The notes: generated from the letters alone by a model not told the origin. Positions 1-6,699 are shown, counted from the first letter of the stretch. The stretch is 13,070 bases of DNA from Pseudomonadota bacterium (GCA_021808035.1 JAKBCG010000035.1:1-13070), one strand, 5' to 3'. Numbers and translations: made by a program.

Positions 1-1
1 A

Positions 2-730
2 CCGCTCACGTTGATCCTGCCGAAGTCGGACGAGGTCGACGAGGTCGTCACCGGCGGCCAGGACAGCGTCGGGATCCGCGTGCCGTCGCATCCGGTCGCG
101 CAGCGCCTGCTGCGGGCGTTCGGCGGTGGTATCGCCGCGCCGTCCGCGAACCGTTACGGGCATCTGAGTCCGACGCGAGCGGCGCACGTGCGCGAAGAGT
201 TCGGCGACGCGGTGCCGGTCGTGCTCGACGGCGGCGAGTCGCAGATCGGTCTCGAATCGACGATCGTCGAGTGTCTCGGCGACGGCGTGCGGCTGCTGCG
301 GCCCGGGAACATCACCCGCGCGCAGATCGCCGCGGTCGCCGGTGTGCTCGTCGAGACCGGCGAGGCGCCACGTGTGCCGGGCGACCGGAGTCTGCACTAC
401 GCACCGCGCACGCCGCTCGAGCTCATTCCGGCGTCGCAGCTTTCGTCGCGGATCGCATCGATCACGGCGAGCGGCGGGCGTGTCGCGGTGCTCGGGCGTG
501 GGCCGGCGCCGTCGGGTCGACGCCCGGCGGTGGTCTGGCTGGAAGCCGCGATCGACGCGCAGGCCTATGCGCACGATCTGTACGACCGGTTGCGCACGCT
601 CGATCATGCCGGCTGCGCCCGGATCCTGGTCGAGACGCCGCCCCGGGACGAGTCCTGGATCGCCGTCAACGACCGCTTGCGGCGCGCCTGCGGTCTCGGC
701 GGTCGCGCGATCGAACCGGGAGCCGATTGA
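2..730 (+). CDS. L-threonylcarbamoyladenylate synthase, Sua5 type (5' end outside window)
   Basis: Cytosolic enzyme that makes threonylcarbamoyl-AMP from threonine, bicarbonate and ATP, the first step of t6A37 modification of ANN-decoding tRNAs; TsaB/D/E complete the transfer. The frame is already open at base 2, reading PLTLILPKS, a typical internal Sua5/YrdC stretch, so the true start lies upstream. Visible YrdC-fold motifs are GGGIAAPSANRYGHLSPT (the substrate pocket), VVLDGG and GLESTIVECLGDGVRLLRPG. After the YrdC domain comes the linker PGDRSLHYAPRTPLEL and about 100 further residues, which is the Sua5 C-terminal domain, so this is the two-domain form rather than single-domain TsaC. The symbol is left blank because sua5, ywlC and tsaC are all in use. 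The TGA stop at 728-730 overlaps the ATG of the following decarboxylase, implying cotranscription. Function is secure; the missing N-terminus cannot be judged. Confidence 0.93.
   Translation, partial: PLTLILPKSDEVDEVVTGGQDSVGIRVPSHPVAQRLLRAFGGGIAAPSANRYGHLSPTRAAHVREEFGDAVPVVLDGGESQIGLESTIVECLGDGVRLLRPGNITRAQIAAVAGVLVETGEAPRVPGDRSLHYAPRTPLELIPASQLSSRIASITASGGRVAVLGRGPAPSGRRPAVVWLEAAIDAQAYAHDLYDRLRTLDHAGCARILVETPPRDESWIAVNDRLRRACGLGGRAIEPGAD
718..722 (+). promoter_or_regulatory. Ribosome-binding site of the decarboxylase gene
   Basis: GGGAG lies 7 bases before the ATG at 730, inside the end of the Sua5 reading frame. It supports the choice of 730 as start, even though the reading frame stays open far upstream (to 271) as a shadow of the Sua5 gene. 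Confidence 0.55.
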
Positions 731-1911
731 TGCCGAGGAATTCGCCGATCGTGTTGGATCCGTGCCGGGATCCGTTCGCGGCGGATGCGGTCGAGCGGCT
801 CGCGCAGCTCTACGGGTCGCCGCTGCTGATCGTCGATGCCGAGCGTCTGCGCGAGCGCTATCGGCGGCTCGCGGGCGCGCTGCCCGGCGTGCGGCTGCAC
901 TTCGCGCTGAAGCCGCTGCCGCACCGCGCGGTCGTCGAGGTCTTGCGTGACGAAGGGGCGTCGTTCGACCTCGCGACCAACGGCGAGGTCGAGCTGGTGC
1001 GTCGGGCGGGCATCGCGCCCGGGCGTTGCATCCATACCCATCCGATCAAACGCGACGGCGACATCCGCACCGCGCTCGCGGCCGGGATCGACACGTTCGT
1101 CGTCGACAACCCGGACGAGGTGCGCAAGTTCGCGACACACCGCCGGCAGGCCGGCCTGCTGATCCGGGTCGCGTTCCGCAACCCCGGCGCGGTCTGCGAC
1201 CTCTCGCGCAAGTTCGGCTGCGAGCCGGCCGAAGTCATGCCGCTGATCGAACTCGCCGAGTCGCTCGACGTGCGGGTGCGCGGGCTGTCGTTCCACGTGG
1301 GCTCCCAGGCGCCGGATCCGGCGATGCACGTCGAGGCGATCGAGGCGTGTGCCGGTCTGATCGCCCGGGCCGCCGCGCGCGGCACCGCGCTCGGGATCCT
1401 CGACATCGGTGGCGGATTTCCCGCCGACTATCGCGAGCCGATGTTGCCGATCGAGCCGTTCTGCGCGCCGATCCGAGCGGCGCTCGCCGCGCTTCCGCGC
1501 GGCGTGCAGCCGATCGCGGAACCCGGACGGACCATCGTCGCGCCGGCCGCGATCGGACTCTCGACCGTGATGGGGCGCGCGAAGCGCGGGGATCGCTGGT
1601 GGTATTACCTCGACGACGGCCTGTATGGCTCGTACAGCGGCCGGTTGTACGATCATGCGAGTTATCCGATCGAGGCGCTGAACGGCGGCGGCGAACCGCT
1701 GCCGTCGGTGCTCGCGGGGCCGACCTGCGACAGCATCGACGTGATCGAGGAGGAAATCGCGCTGCCCTTGCTCGCGGTCGGCGACCGGGTCATCGGGCGA
1801 TCGATGGGCGCCTATACCTGGGCGTCGGCGTCGGAGTTCAACTTCTTCCCGAAGGCGACCGTGCTCGTCGTCGATCGGGGTCGGATCCTCGACGCGCCAT
1901 ATTCGCCGTGA
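730..1911 (+). CDS. Type III PLP-dependent decarboxylase (ornithine/lysine decarboxylase-like)
   Basis: A 393-residue fold-type III PLP enzyme of the ornithine/diaminopimelate decarboxylase superfamily. It probably decarboxylates a basic amino acid to a diamine (putrescine or cadaverine) in the cytosol. Motifs in order: FALKPLPH with the presumed PLP lysine K61; the THPIK segment; SFHVGSQ (H189, stacking on PLP); the phosphate-binding glycines of DIGGGFP (227-229); EPGR (E264); and GPTCDSIDVI, whose C333 matches the catalytic cysteine of ornithine and lysine decarboxylases. A C-terminal GAYTWASASEFNFF completes the family pattern. GPTCDS favours ornithine/lysine decarboxylase over LysA. The lysine motif is unusual: most relatives read YAVKAN or similar, here it is FALKPLPH, so this is a divergent branch and the substrate is not certain. 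Start 730 overlaps the Sua5 stop; the TGA stop overlaps the GTG of the HIT-like gene. Confidence 0.85.
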   Translation: MPRNSPIVLDPCRDPFAADAVERLAQLYGSPLLIVDAERLRERYRRLAGALPGVRLHFALKPLPHRAVVEVLRDEGASFDLATNGEVELVRRAGIAPGRCIHTHPIKRDGDIRTALAAGIDTFVVDNPDEVRKFATHRRQAGLLIRVAFRNPGAVCDLSRKFGCEPAEVMPLIELAESLDVRVRGLSFHVGSQAPDPAMHVEAIEACAGLIARAAARGTALGILDIGGGFPADYREPMLPIEPFCAPIRAALAALPRGVQPIAEPGRTIVAPAAIGLSTVMGRAKRGDRWWYYLDDGLYGSYSGRLYDHASYPIEALNGGGEPLPSVLAGPTCDSIDVIEEEIALPLLAVGDRVIGRSMGAYTWASASEFNFFPKATVLVVDRGRILDAPYSP

Positions 1912-2360
1912 CCACCGCGATTCACCGGCTCGTCGATCGATGTCGTGCCGCCGATCATCCGGCGGTCGTCGCGCGACTGCGCTCGGGCTGGGCGGTGCTC
2001 GGCGAGCGGCAGGTGTTCGCCGGGTACTGTCTCCTGCTGCCGGATCCGGTCGTGCCGCACTTGAACGCGCTCGCGAACGACGCGCGCGCGACGTTCCTCG
2101 ACGACATGGGCAGGCTTGGCGATGCGCTGATCGCGGCGACCGGGGCGATCCGCATCAATTATGCGATGTTCGGCAATGCCGAACCCGCGCTGCACGCGCA
2201 CCTGTTCCCCCGGTTCGCCGACGAACCGGCGAGCACGCGAGGGCGGCAGCCCTGGGCATTCGACTGGAATGCCGCGCCGCCGTTCAGCGAAGCGGCGCAT
2301 GGCGCGATTCTGGGCCGCCTCCGCGCGGCCTTGCCGCGCGAAACGACGCCGCTCACCTAG
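1908..2360 (+). CDS. HIT-family (histidine triad) protein with incomplete triad
   Basis: A 150-residue protein resembling HIT nucleotide hydrolases/transferases, which act on phosphate bonds of nucleotide conjugates such as AppppA or nucleoside phosphoramidates. The diagnostic region is INYAMFGNAEPALHAHLFPR. It aligns with the family pattern G-N-x3-H-x-H-x-H-x2-P-R: H96 corresponds to the usual nucleophile and H98 to the third histidine, but the first triad position is alanine (A94). The start is GTG at 1908, overlapping the TGA of the decarboxylase (GTGA); no in-frame ATG occurs until Met at DDMGRL, which would remove much of the fold. The TAG stop lies inside the end of the convergent DUF255 gene (8 bp shared). 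Membership of the HIT superfamily is fairly sure; substrate and activity are unknown. Confidence 0.78.
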   Translation: MTTAIHRLVDRCRAADHPAVVARLRSGWAVLGERQVFAGYCLLLPDPVVPHLNALANDARATFLDDMGRLGDALIAATGAIRINYAMFGNAEPALHAHLFPRFADEPASTRGRQPWAFDWNAAPPFSEAAHGAILGRLRAALPRETTPLT

Positions 2361-4512
2361 ACGAATTCGCCGGGGTCGCGGCGGTGTCGGCCGACGGATT
2401 CGCGAGCCCGTGCGAGTTTCCGGGACCGGCGGGGGCATTCTGGATGCCGAGCGCGGCCAGCAGCGCGCCGAAGTCGCGAATCGGCGCCGTGCAGACGGTG
2501 CCGACGCACAGGTAGGCGATCGGGCCGCGCTCCGCCGGCTTGTCGGCGAGGGCGGCCGGCAATCCGGGCTCGTCCGCCGGAATCGCGAACACGCTGCGCT
2601 CGGGCGCGTACAGCCGGTGCAGCTCGCGCGCCCAGCGCCCGGCCTCGTCGCCGCCGCCGCGGATCACGACCGTCTTCGGGACCCGCCGATCGCATTCCAG
2701 CGCATTCACCATGCCCATGTGCGCCGCCGGATCCGTCCGCATCGGCCGTGTCGCCGCGGCGAGCGCGCGGCGCGCCGCACGCAGGTAGCGAGGTTCGCCG
2801 GCGAGGTAGCCGATCCGCAGCAAGGTCTCGGCGGCGACCGCGTTGCCGGACGGGGTCGCGTCGTCGCCGAACGATTTCAGACGGCCGAGCGGCGCTTCGT
2901 CGCCGTCCGCGGTGAAGAAGAACCCGCCGTTCGGCACGTCCTCGAAGCGCTCGAGCAGGATGTCCGCGAGCCTGGTCAGACGGGTGTAATCGCGAGTGCG
3001 CCAGCGGGTCTGCAGCAGCTCGAGGAGTGCATCGGCGAGGAGCGCGTGATCGTCGAGATACGCGGGGAAACGCGTGCGGTCACCGGCGCGGACCGCGTGC
3101 AGGCGCCCGTCGCGCCAGAGATGCGCTTCGACGAAATCCGCGGCATCCAGCGCGGCTTGCGCGAGATCCGCGCGTTCCAGCGTGCGCGCGGCGATCGCGA
3201 GTCCCTTGATCATCAGCGCGTTCCACGCGGTCAGGATCTTCTCGTCGCGCGCCGGGCGCGATCGGTGGGCGCGGTGCGCCGCGAGCGTCCGGCACCCACG
3301 GGCGAGCGTCGCCTCGACCTCGGCTTCGGTGCAGTCGAACCGCTCCGCGAGCCGCGTCACCGATTCCGTCGCGACCAGGTGCCAGCGACCGTCGACGTTC
3401 GGTGCGCCGTCCAGGCCGAAGCGCGCGGCGAACACGGTGAAATCCGGCGGCTCGAGCTGCGCCGCGACCGCCTCGCGATCCCAGAGGTAATACGCGCCCT
3501 CGTGGCCGTCCGAATCCGCGTCGAGACTCGCGTAGAACCCGCCCTCCGGCGCACGCATCTCGCGCAGCGCCCAGCCGGCCGTCTCGGCGGCGACGTGCGC
3601 GAATAGCGTTTCGCCGGTTGCGGCGTAGGCCTGGGCGTACAGCGCGAGCAGGCTGGCGTTGTCATAGAGCATCTTCTCGAAATGCGGGATGCGCCACGCG
3701 CGATCCACCGCATAGCGGTGAAAGCCGCCGCCGATCGCATCCCGAATCCCGCCTTCGGCGATCCGGGTGAGGCTGAGCGCGGCCATGAACAGCGCGTGCA
3801 GGTCCGGAGCGTCCGTGCTCGAGGTCGCGTACCAGTGCCGCAGCGCGCGTTCGATCATGGCCGGATGAGGGAATTTCGGCGCGGTGCCGAATCCGCCGTG
3901 TTCGGGATCGAAGGCCGCGGCGAGTGCCGTCCGCGCGGCGTCGATCGGCGCGGCGTCGATCGGCGCAGCATCGATCGAGACATCCGGCGGTCCGCCCGTC
4001 GGTTGCACGGCGGCGATCGCCGCGTCGAGCGCGTCGCGCTGCGCGCGGATCCTGGCGCGATTCGTCGCGAAGTAATCGGCGACGCGATCCAGGAGATCGG
4101 TAAAGCCCGGCAGGCCCCGGCCGGCGTCGCGAGGGAAATAGGTGCCGCCGAAGAACGGCCGCCGATCATCGGGTGCGAGGAACATCGTCAGCGGCCATCC
4201 GCCCGGCGAGCGGGTGAGCAACTGCAGCGCGAGCTGGTAGGCCCGGTCGACGTCCGGCCGTTCCTCCCGGTCCACCTTCACGTTCACGAACCGCGCGTTC
4301 ATCACCGCGGCGATCGCGGGGTCGGCGAACGACTCGTGCGACATCACGTGGCACCAATGGCACGCCGAGTAGCCGACCGACAGGAGCACGGGCTTGTCCT
4401 CGGCGAGTGCCCGCGTGAACGCCTCGTCGCCCCATGGAAACCAGTCGACCGGATGGCCGGCGTGCTGCAGCAGATAAGCGCTGGTTTCCGTCTGCAGCCG
4501 GTTGCGGCGCAT
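2353..4512 (-). CDS. DUF255/YyaL-type protein: thioredoxin-like domain plus alpha-barrel domain
   Basis: A 719-residue protein of the YyaL/SPATA20 family. The N-terminus carries the family hallmark ETSAYLLQHAGHPVDWFPWG, followed by a thioredoxin-like domain with the CxxC pair C51-H-W-C54 in SVGYSACHWCHVM. Then come VKVDREERPDVD and GGWPLTMFLAPDDRRPFFGG, also typical. The remaining ~500 residues resemble the (alpha/alpha)6 barrel of the N-acylglucosamine 2-epimerase/six-hairpin superfamily, with HFEKMLYDNASLL and DEKILTAWNALMI as strong family blocks. No signal peptide is visible, so it is probably cytosolic. The biochemical role of the family is not well settled; a disulfide or redox function is suggested only by the CxxC. 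I chose the ATG at 4512 over the longer frame to 4575 because it has a GAGGTG ribosome-binding site 7 bases upstream and matches where homologues begin. A 15-bp tandem repeat lies inside (3933-3977). Confidence 0.88.
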   Translation of the reverse strand: MRRNRLQTETSAYLLQHAGHPVDWFPWGDEAFTRALAEDKPVLLSVGYSACHWCHVMSHESFADPAIAAVMNARFVNVKVDREERPDVDRAYQLALQLLTRSPGGWPLTMFLAPDDRRPFFGGTYFPRDAGRGLPGFTDLLDRVADYFATNRARIRAQRDALDAAIAAVQPTGGPPDVSIDAAPIDAAPIDAARTALAAAFDPEHGGFGTAPKFPHPAMIERALRHWYATSSTDAPDLHALFMAALSLTRIAEGGIRDAIGGGFHRYAVDRAWRIPHFEKMLYDNASLLALYAQAYAATGETLFAHVAAETAGWALREMRAPEGGFYASLDADSDGHEGAYYLWDREAVAAQLEPPDFTVFAARFGLDGAPNVDGRWHLVATESVTRLAERFDCTEAEVEATLARGCRTLAAHRAHRSRPARDEKILTAWNALMIKGLAIAARTLERADLAQAALDAADFVEAHLWRDGRLHAVRAGDRTRFPAYLDDHALLADALLELLQTRWRTRDYTRLTRLADILLERFEDVPNGGFFFTADGDEAPLGRLKSFGDDATPSGNAVAAETLLRIGYLAGEPRYLRAARRALAAATRPMRTDPAAHMGMVNALECDRRVPKTVVIRGGGDEAGRWARELHRLYAPERSVFAIPADEPGLPAALADKPAERGPIAYLCVGTVCTAPIRDFGALLAALGIQNAPAGPGNSHGLANPSADTAATPANSSR
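3933..3977 (-). repeat. Three-copy 15-bp tandem repeat inside the DUF255 gene
   Basis: The unit GCGCGGCGTCGATCG occurs perfectly twice (3933-3947 and 3948-3962) and a third time with two changes (3963-3977). Being 15 bp it keeps the frame and encodes a repeated Ile-Asp-Ala-Ala-Pro motif, read on the - strand as SIDAAPIDAAPIDAAR. It falls in the linker between the thioredoxin-like and barrel domains. Slippage could change copy number without breaking the gene. Confidence 0.85.
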
Positions 4513-4516
4513 CGCG

Positions 4517-4531
4517 CGACACCTCGTGTCG
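4517..4531. repeat. Inverted repeat overlapping the DUF255 ribosome-binding site
   Basis: CGACAC and GTGTCG form perfect 6-bp arms around a 3-base centre (CTC on the + strand, GAG on the - strand). On the - strand transcript the arms could form a short hairpin whose loop and 3' arm contain the GAGGTG ribosome-binding site of the DUF255 gene. It could instead be a protein-binding site between the two divergent genes, or chance. Confidence 0.4.
4520..4525 (-). promoter_or_regulatory. Ribosome-binding site of the DUF255 gene
   Basis: GAGGTG on the - strand, 7 bases before the ATG at 4512. It decides the start of the DUF255 gene. It lies within the short inverted repeat at 4517-4531. Confidence 0.6.
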
Positions 4532-4533
4532 GG

Positions 4534-4539
4534 TAGAAT
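4534..4539 (+). promoter_or_regulatory. Putative -10 box for the rlmI-like gene
   Basis: TAGAAT in the context GGGTAGAATG (5 of 6 bases match TATAAT). Transcription would begin near 4546, giving a leader of about 21 bases before the ATG at 4568. No convincing -35 hexamer is visible at the normal spacing. It argues against the in-frame upstream ATGs at 4502 and 4538 as starts. Confidence 0.45.
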
Positions 4540-4546
4540 GCCGGCC

Positions 4547-4552
4547 ACTATA
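4547..4552 (-). promoter_or_regulatory. Putative -10 box for the DUF255 gene
   Basis: TATAGT on the - strand (5 of 6 bases match TATAAT), about 35 bases before the ATG at 4512. No good -35 element is visible. It is interleaved with the proposed + strand -10 box eight bases away, so the two divergent promoters would compete for polymerase. Confidence 0.4.
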
Positions 4553-4567
4553 GCCGAATCGTCCAGG

Positions 4568-5779
4568 ATGCCCACGATCGCACACGCCGCGCCACCGCCC
4601 GTCCTGCGCCTGAAACGCGACGAGGATCGACGTCTGCTCGCCGGTCACCTGTGGGTGTTCAGCAACGAGGTCGACACCGCGCAGACCCCGCTGGCGCGCT
4701 TCGAGCCCGGCGACCTCGTGCGGGTGCTCGCGCACAACGATCGGCCGCTCGGGCTCGCCTACGTGAATCCGCGCTCCTTGATCTGCGCGCGGCTCCTCGA
4801 GACCGAGACCCTGCCCGACGAAGCCTGGTTCGCGCGGCGGCTGCGACGCGCGCTCATGCTGCGTGAACGCCTGTACGCCGGCCCGTACTACCGGTTGGTG
4901 CACGGCGAGGCCGACGGCTTGCCAGGGGTCGTGATCGATCGATTCGGTCCCGCCTGCGTCGTCCAGATCGGCACGGCGGGCATGGAGCGGCTCCGACCGG
5001 CGTTGCAAGCCGCGCTGTTCGATGCGCTCGGCATGGAGACCGTGCTCTACAAGAATGATGGCGCGACGCGTGAACTCGAGGGCTTGCCGCTCTACGTCGA
5101 GTCGGCCGGCGCAGCCTTCCCGGACGTCTCCAGTGTGATCGAGGCGGGGCTCGAATTCCGGGTGCCGCTGCGCGAAGGGCAGAAGACCGGCTGGTTCTAC
5201 GATCAAGCGGCGAATCGTGCGGCGCTGGTCAAGTACGTGCGTCCGGGTGCGCGGGTGCTCGACGTGTTCAGCTACGTCGGTGCCTGGGGCCTGCGGGCCG
5301 CCCGCGCCGGCGCCGGGGACGTGCTGTGCGTCGACGCGTCGGCGGACGCGTTGCGGTTCGCCGCGGAGAACGCCGACCGCAACGGTCATGTCGTGCGCAC
5401 GCTGCAGGGCGACGCGTTCGAGGTGCTCGCGGCGCTCGGCGCCGATCGCGAGCGGTTCGACCTGGTCGTCGTCGATCCGCCGGCGTTCGCGAAGCGCAAG
5501 AAGGATCTGCCGAAGGCCCTGGCCGCGTACCGCCGTTTGAACCAGGCCGCGATCGGGGTGCTCGCGCCCGACGGCGTGCTGGTGTCGTGTTCCTGCTCCC
5601 ATCACCTCGGCGGGGAGGCGCTGCAGGAGGCGATCGCCAGGGCGGCCCGGGGACGCGGCCGGCGCCTGCAACTGCTCGAGTCGGGCGCGCAGGGGCCCGA
5701 CCACCCGGTGCATCCGGCGATCCCGGAGACCCGCTATCTGAAGGCGTTCTTCGGCCGGGTCGACCAACCGTTCGACTGA
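4568..5779 (+). CDS. rlmI: 23S rRNA (cytosine-C5) methyltransferase, RlmI-like
   Basis: A 403-residue SAM-dependent methyltransferase, close to the ~396 residues of E. coli RlmI, which makes m5C1962 in 23S rRNA. The N-terminus (LRLKRDEDRRLLAGHLWVFS) begins a PUA RNA-binding domain. A central segment follows (YYRLVHGEADGLPGVVIDRF), then LREGQKTGWFYDQAANRA. The Rossmann methyltransferase has motif I VLDVFSYVGAWGLRAA (D232), motif IV VVVDPPAFAK (D303) and motif VI SCSCSHHL, with cysteines 341 and 343, one of which is the expected nucleophile for C5 methylation. Start 4568 is chosen because MPTIAHAAPPPVLRLKRDE matches the family start and lies downstream of the proposed -10 box; in-frame ATGs at 4502 and 4538 would overlap that promoter. 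There is no clear ribosome-binding site. The family is secure; the exact target base is inferred by homology. Confidence 0.9.
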   Translation: MPTIAHAAPPPVLRLKRDEDRRLLAGHLWVFSNEVDTAQTPLARFEPGDLVRVLAHNDRPLGLAYVNPRSLICARLLETETLPDEAWFARRLRRALMLRERLYAGPYYRLVHGEADGLPGVVIDRFGPACVVQIGTAGMERLRPALQAALFDALGMETVLYKNDGATRELEGLPLYVESAGAAFPDVSSVIEAGLEFRVPLREGQKTGWFYDQAANRAALVKYVRPGARVLDVFSYVGAWGLRAARAGAGDVLCVDASADALRFAAENADRNGHVVRTLQGDAFEVLAALGADRERFDLVVVDPPAFAKRKKDLPKALAAYRRLNQAAIGVLAPDGVLVSCSCSHHLGGEALQEAIARAARGRGRRLQLLESGAQGPDHPVHPAIPETRYLKAFFGRVDQPFD

Positions 5780-5793
5780 AGCCCGATTCTCCC

Positions 5794-5813
5794 GGGTACT
5801 CGCCCTGGGGTAC
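5794..5813 (+). repeat. Direct GGGTAC repeats in the rlmI-lgt gap
   Basis: GGGTAC occurs at 5794-5799 and 5808-5813, a 14-bp period, the second copy running into the proposed lgt -10 box. With only 45 bases between the two genes this could be a tandem operator or simply two -10-like sequences. No palindromic half-sites are evident. Confidence 0.3.
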
Positions 5814-5816
5814 ACT
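5811..5816 (+). promoter_or_regulatory. Putative -10 box for lgt, placing transcription start at or next to the ATG
   Basis: TACACT (4 of 6 bases match TATAAT) in GGGGTACACTGCCG. Only 8 bases separate it from the ATG at 5825, so the predicted first transcribed base falls at 5823-5825. There is no ribosome-binding site in the gap, which fits a leaderless or near-leaderless transcript. No strong -35 is seen. Confidence 0.4.
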
Positions 5817-5824
5817 GCCGCCCC

Positions 5825-6682
5825 ATGCTCATCTACCCTCACATCGACCCGATCGCGTTCTCGATCGGACCCATCGACGGCATCGGGCCGTTGCAAGTCC
5901 ACTGGTACGGGATCATGTACCTCGTGGGGTTCGCCGCCGCGTGGGGTCTCGCCCGTTACCGAGCGGGCCGTCCAGGCTCGACCTGGAAGGCGATCGACAT
6001 CGATGACCTGATCTTCTACTGCGCGATCGGCGTGATCGTCGGTGGCCGTCTCGGCTGGTGCATCTTCTACGGCAACGAAGTGATCTATGGACGGGGCACC
6101 ACGCCTCGAGACTGGATCAACGTGTTCCGGATCTGGGACGGCGGAATGTCGTTCCACGGCGGTCTCGCCGGCGTGATGGTCGCGGCGATCCTGTTCGCCC
6201 GCGCCAAGGCCAAGCGAGCCGTCGACGTGTTCGACTTCCTCGCGCCGCTGCCCGGGATCGGGTTGATGGCCGGCCGTCTCGGCAATTTCATCAACGGTGA
6301 ACTGTGGGGCAAGCCGACCAATCTGCCCTGGGCGTTCGGCGTGCCGAATGCGCAGGGCGTGCTGATCGGCCGGCACCCGTCGCAGCTGTACGAGGCGGCG
6401 CTCGAAGGGCTCGCACTGTTCCTGATCCTGTGGAATTACACCAAGAAGCCGCGCCCGCGCCTCGCGCCCAGCGCGCTGTTCCTGATCGTCTACGGGGTCG
6501 CCAGATTTTCGGTCGAGTGGGTCCGGCTGCCGGATCCGCAACTCGGGTACCTGTACGGCGGCTGGCTCACGATGGGCATGGTCTTGACGTTCCCGATGAT
6601 CCTGATCGGCATCGCCTTGATGCTCTACGCGTACCGGCGCAATTCGCCGACCGGTAATCTCGTGCCGGTCGACGGCCGATAG
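5825..6682 (+). CDS. lgt: Prolipoprotein diacylglyceryl transferase
   Basis: A 285-residue inner-membrane enzyme that moves the diacylglyceryl group of phosphatidylglycerol onto the lipobox cysteine of prolipoproteins, the first step of lipoprotein maturation. About seven hydrophobic segments are visible, beginning with WYGIMYLVGFAAAWGLA. Conserved features: Y28 in HWYGIMY, H111 in MSFHGGLAG, the Lgt signature GRLGNFINGELWG with R151, HPSQLYEA, and R227 in the GVARFSVEWVRLPD block. The positions agree with the essential tyrosine, histidine and arginines of E. coli Lgt. Length is normal and nothing is missing. It has its own proposed promoter but is only 45 bases after the rlmI-like gene, and it precedes thyA by 15 bases; lgt next to thyA is a common proteobacterial arrangement. 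Confidence 0.97.
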   Translation: MLIYPHIDPIAFSIGPIDGIGPLQVHWYGIMYLVGFAAAWGLARYRAGRPGSTWKAIDIDDLIFYCAIGVIVGGRLGWCIFYGNEVIYGRGTTPRDWINVFRIWDGGMSFHGGLAGVMVAAILFARAKAKRAVDVFDFLAPLPGIGLMAGRLGNFINGELWGKPTNLPWAFGVPNAQGVLIGRHPSQLYEAALEGLALFLILWNYTKKPRPRLAPSALFLIVYGVARFSVEWVRLPDPQLGYLYGGWLTMGMVLTFPMILIGIALMLYAYRRNSPTGNLVPVDGR

Positions 6683-6699
6683 CCGCTGCGTCGGCCGAT
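6673..6699 (+). repeat. Direct repeat spanning the lgt-thyA junction
   Basis: CGGCCGAT occurs at 6673-6680 (end of lgt) and 6692-6699 (running into the thyA ATG). Because CGGCCG is self-complementary the two copies could also pair as a stem around the 15-base gap, sequestering the thyA start. No ribosome-binding site is evident there. Two 8-bp matches in GC-rich DNA may be chance. Confidence 0.3.

Noticed and set aside
271..729. Upstream extension of the decarboxylase reading frame
   Set aside because: The extension is Arg/Ala-rich and overlaps the Sua5 gene; homology to the decarboxylase family begins after the ATG at 730, which has a ribosome-binding site.
604..1656. 350-codon open frame on the - strand antisense to the decarboxylase
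   Set aside because: Arg/Asp-rich with no motifs, fully covered by a well-supported gene on the other strand.
2340..2380. Intrinsic terminator between the convergent HIT and DUF255 genes
   Set aside because: The stops overlap by 8 bp and no GC stem followed by a T-run is present on either strand.
2161..3606. 481-codon open frame on the + strand antisense to the DUF255 gene
   Set aside because: Arg-rich low-complexity product; the - strand product has many conserved family blocks across the same span.
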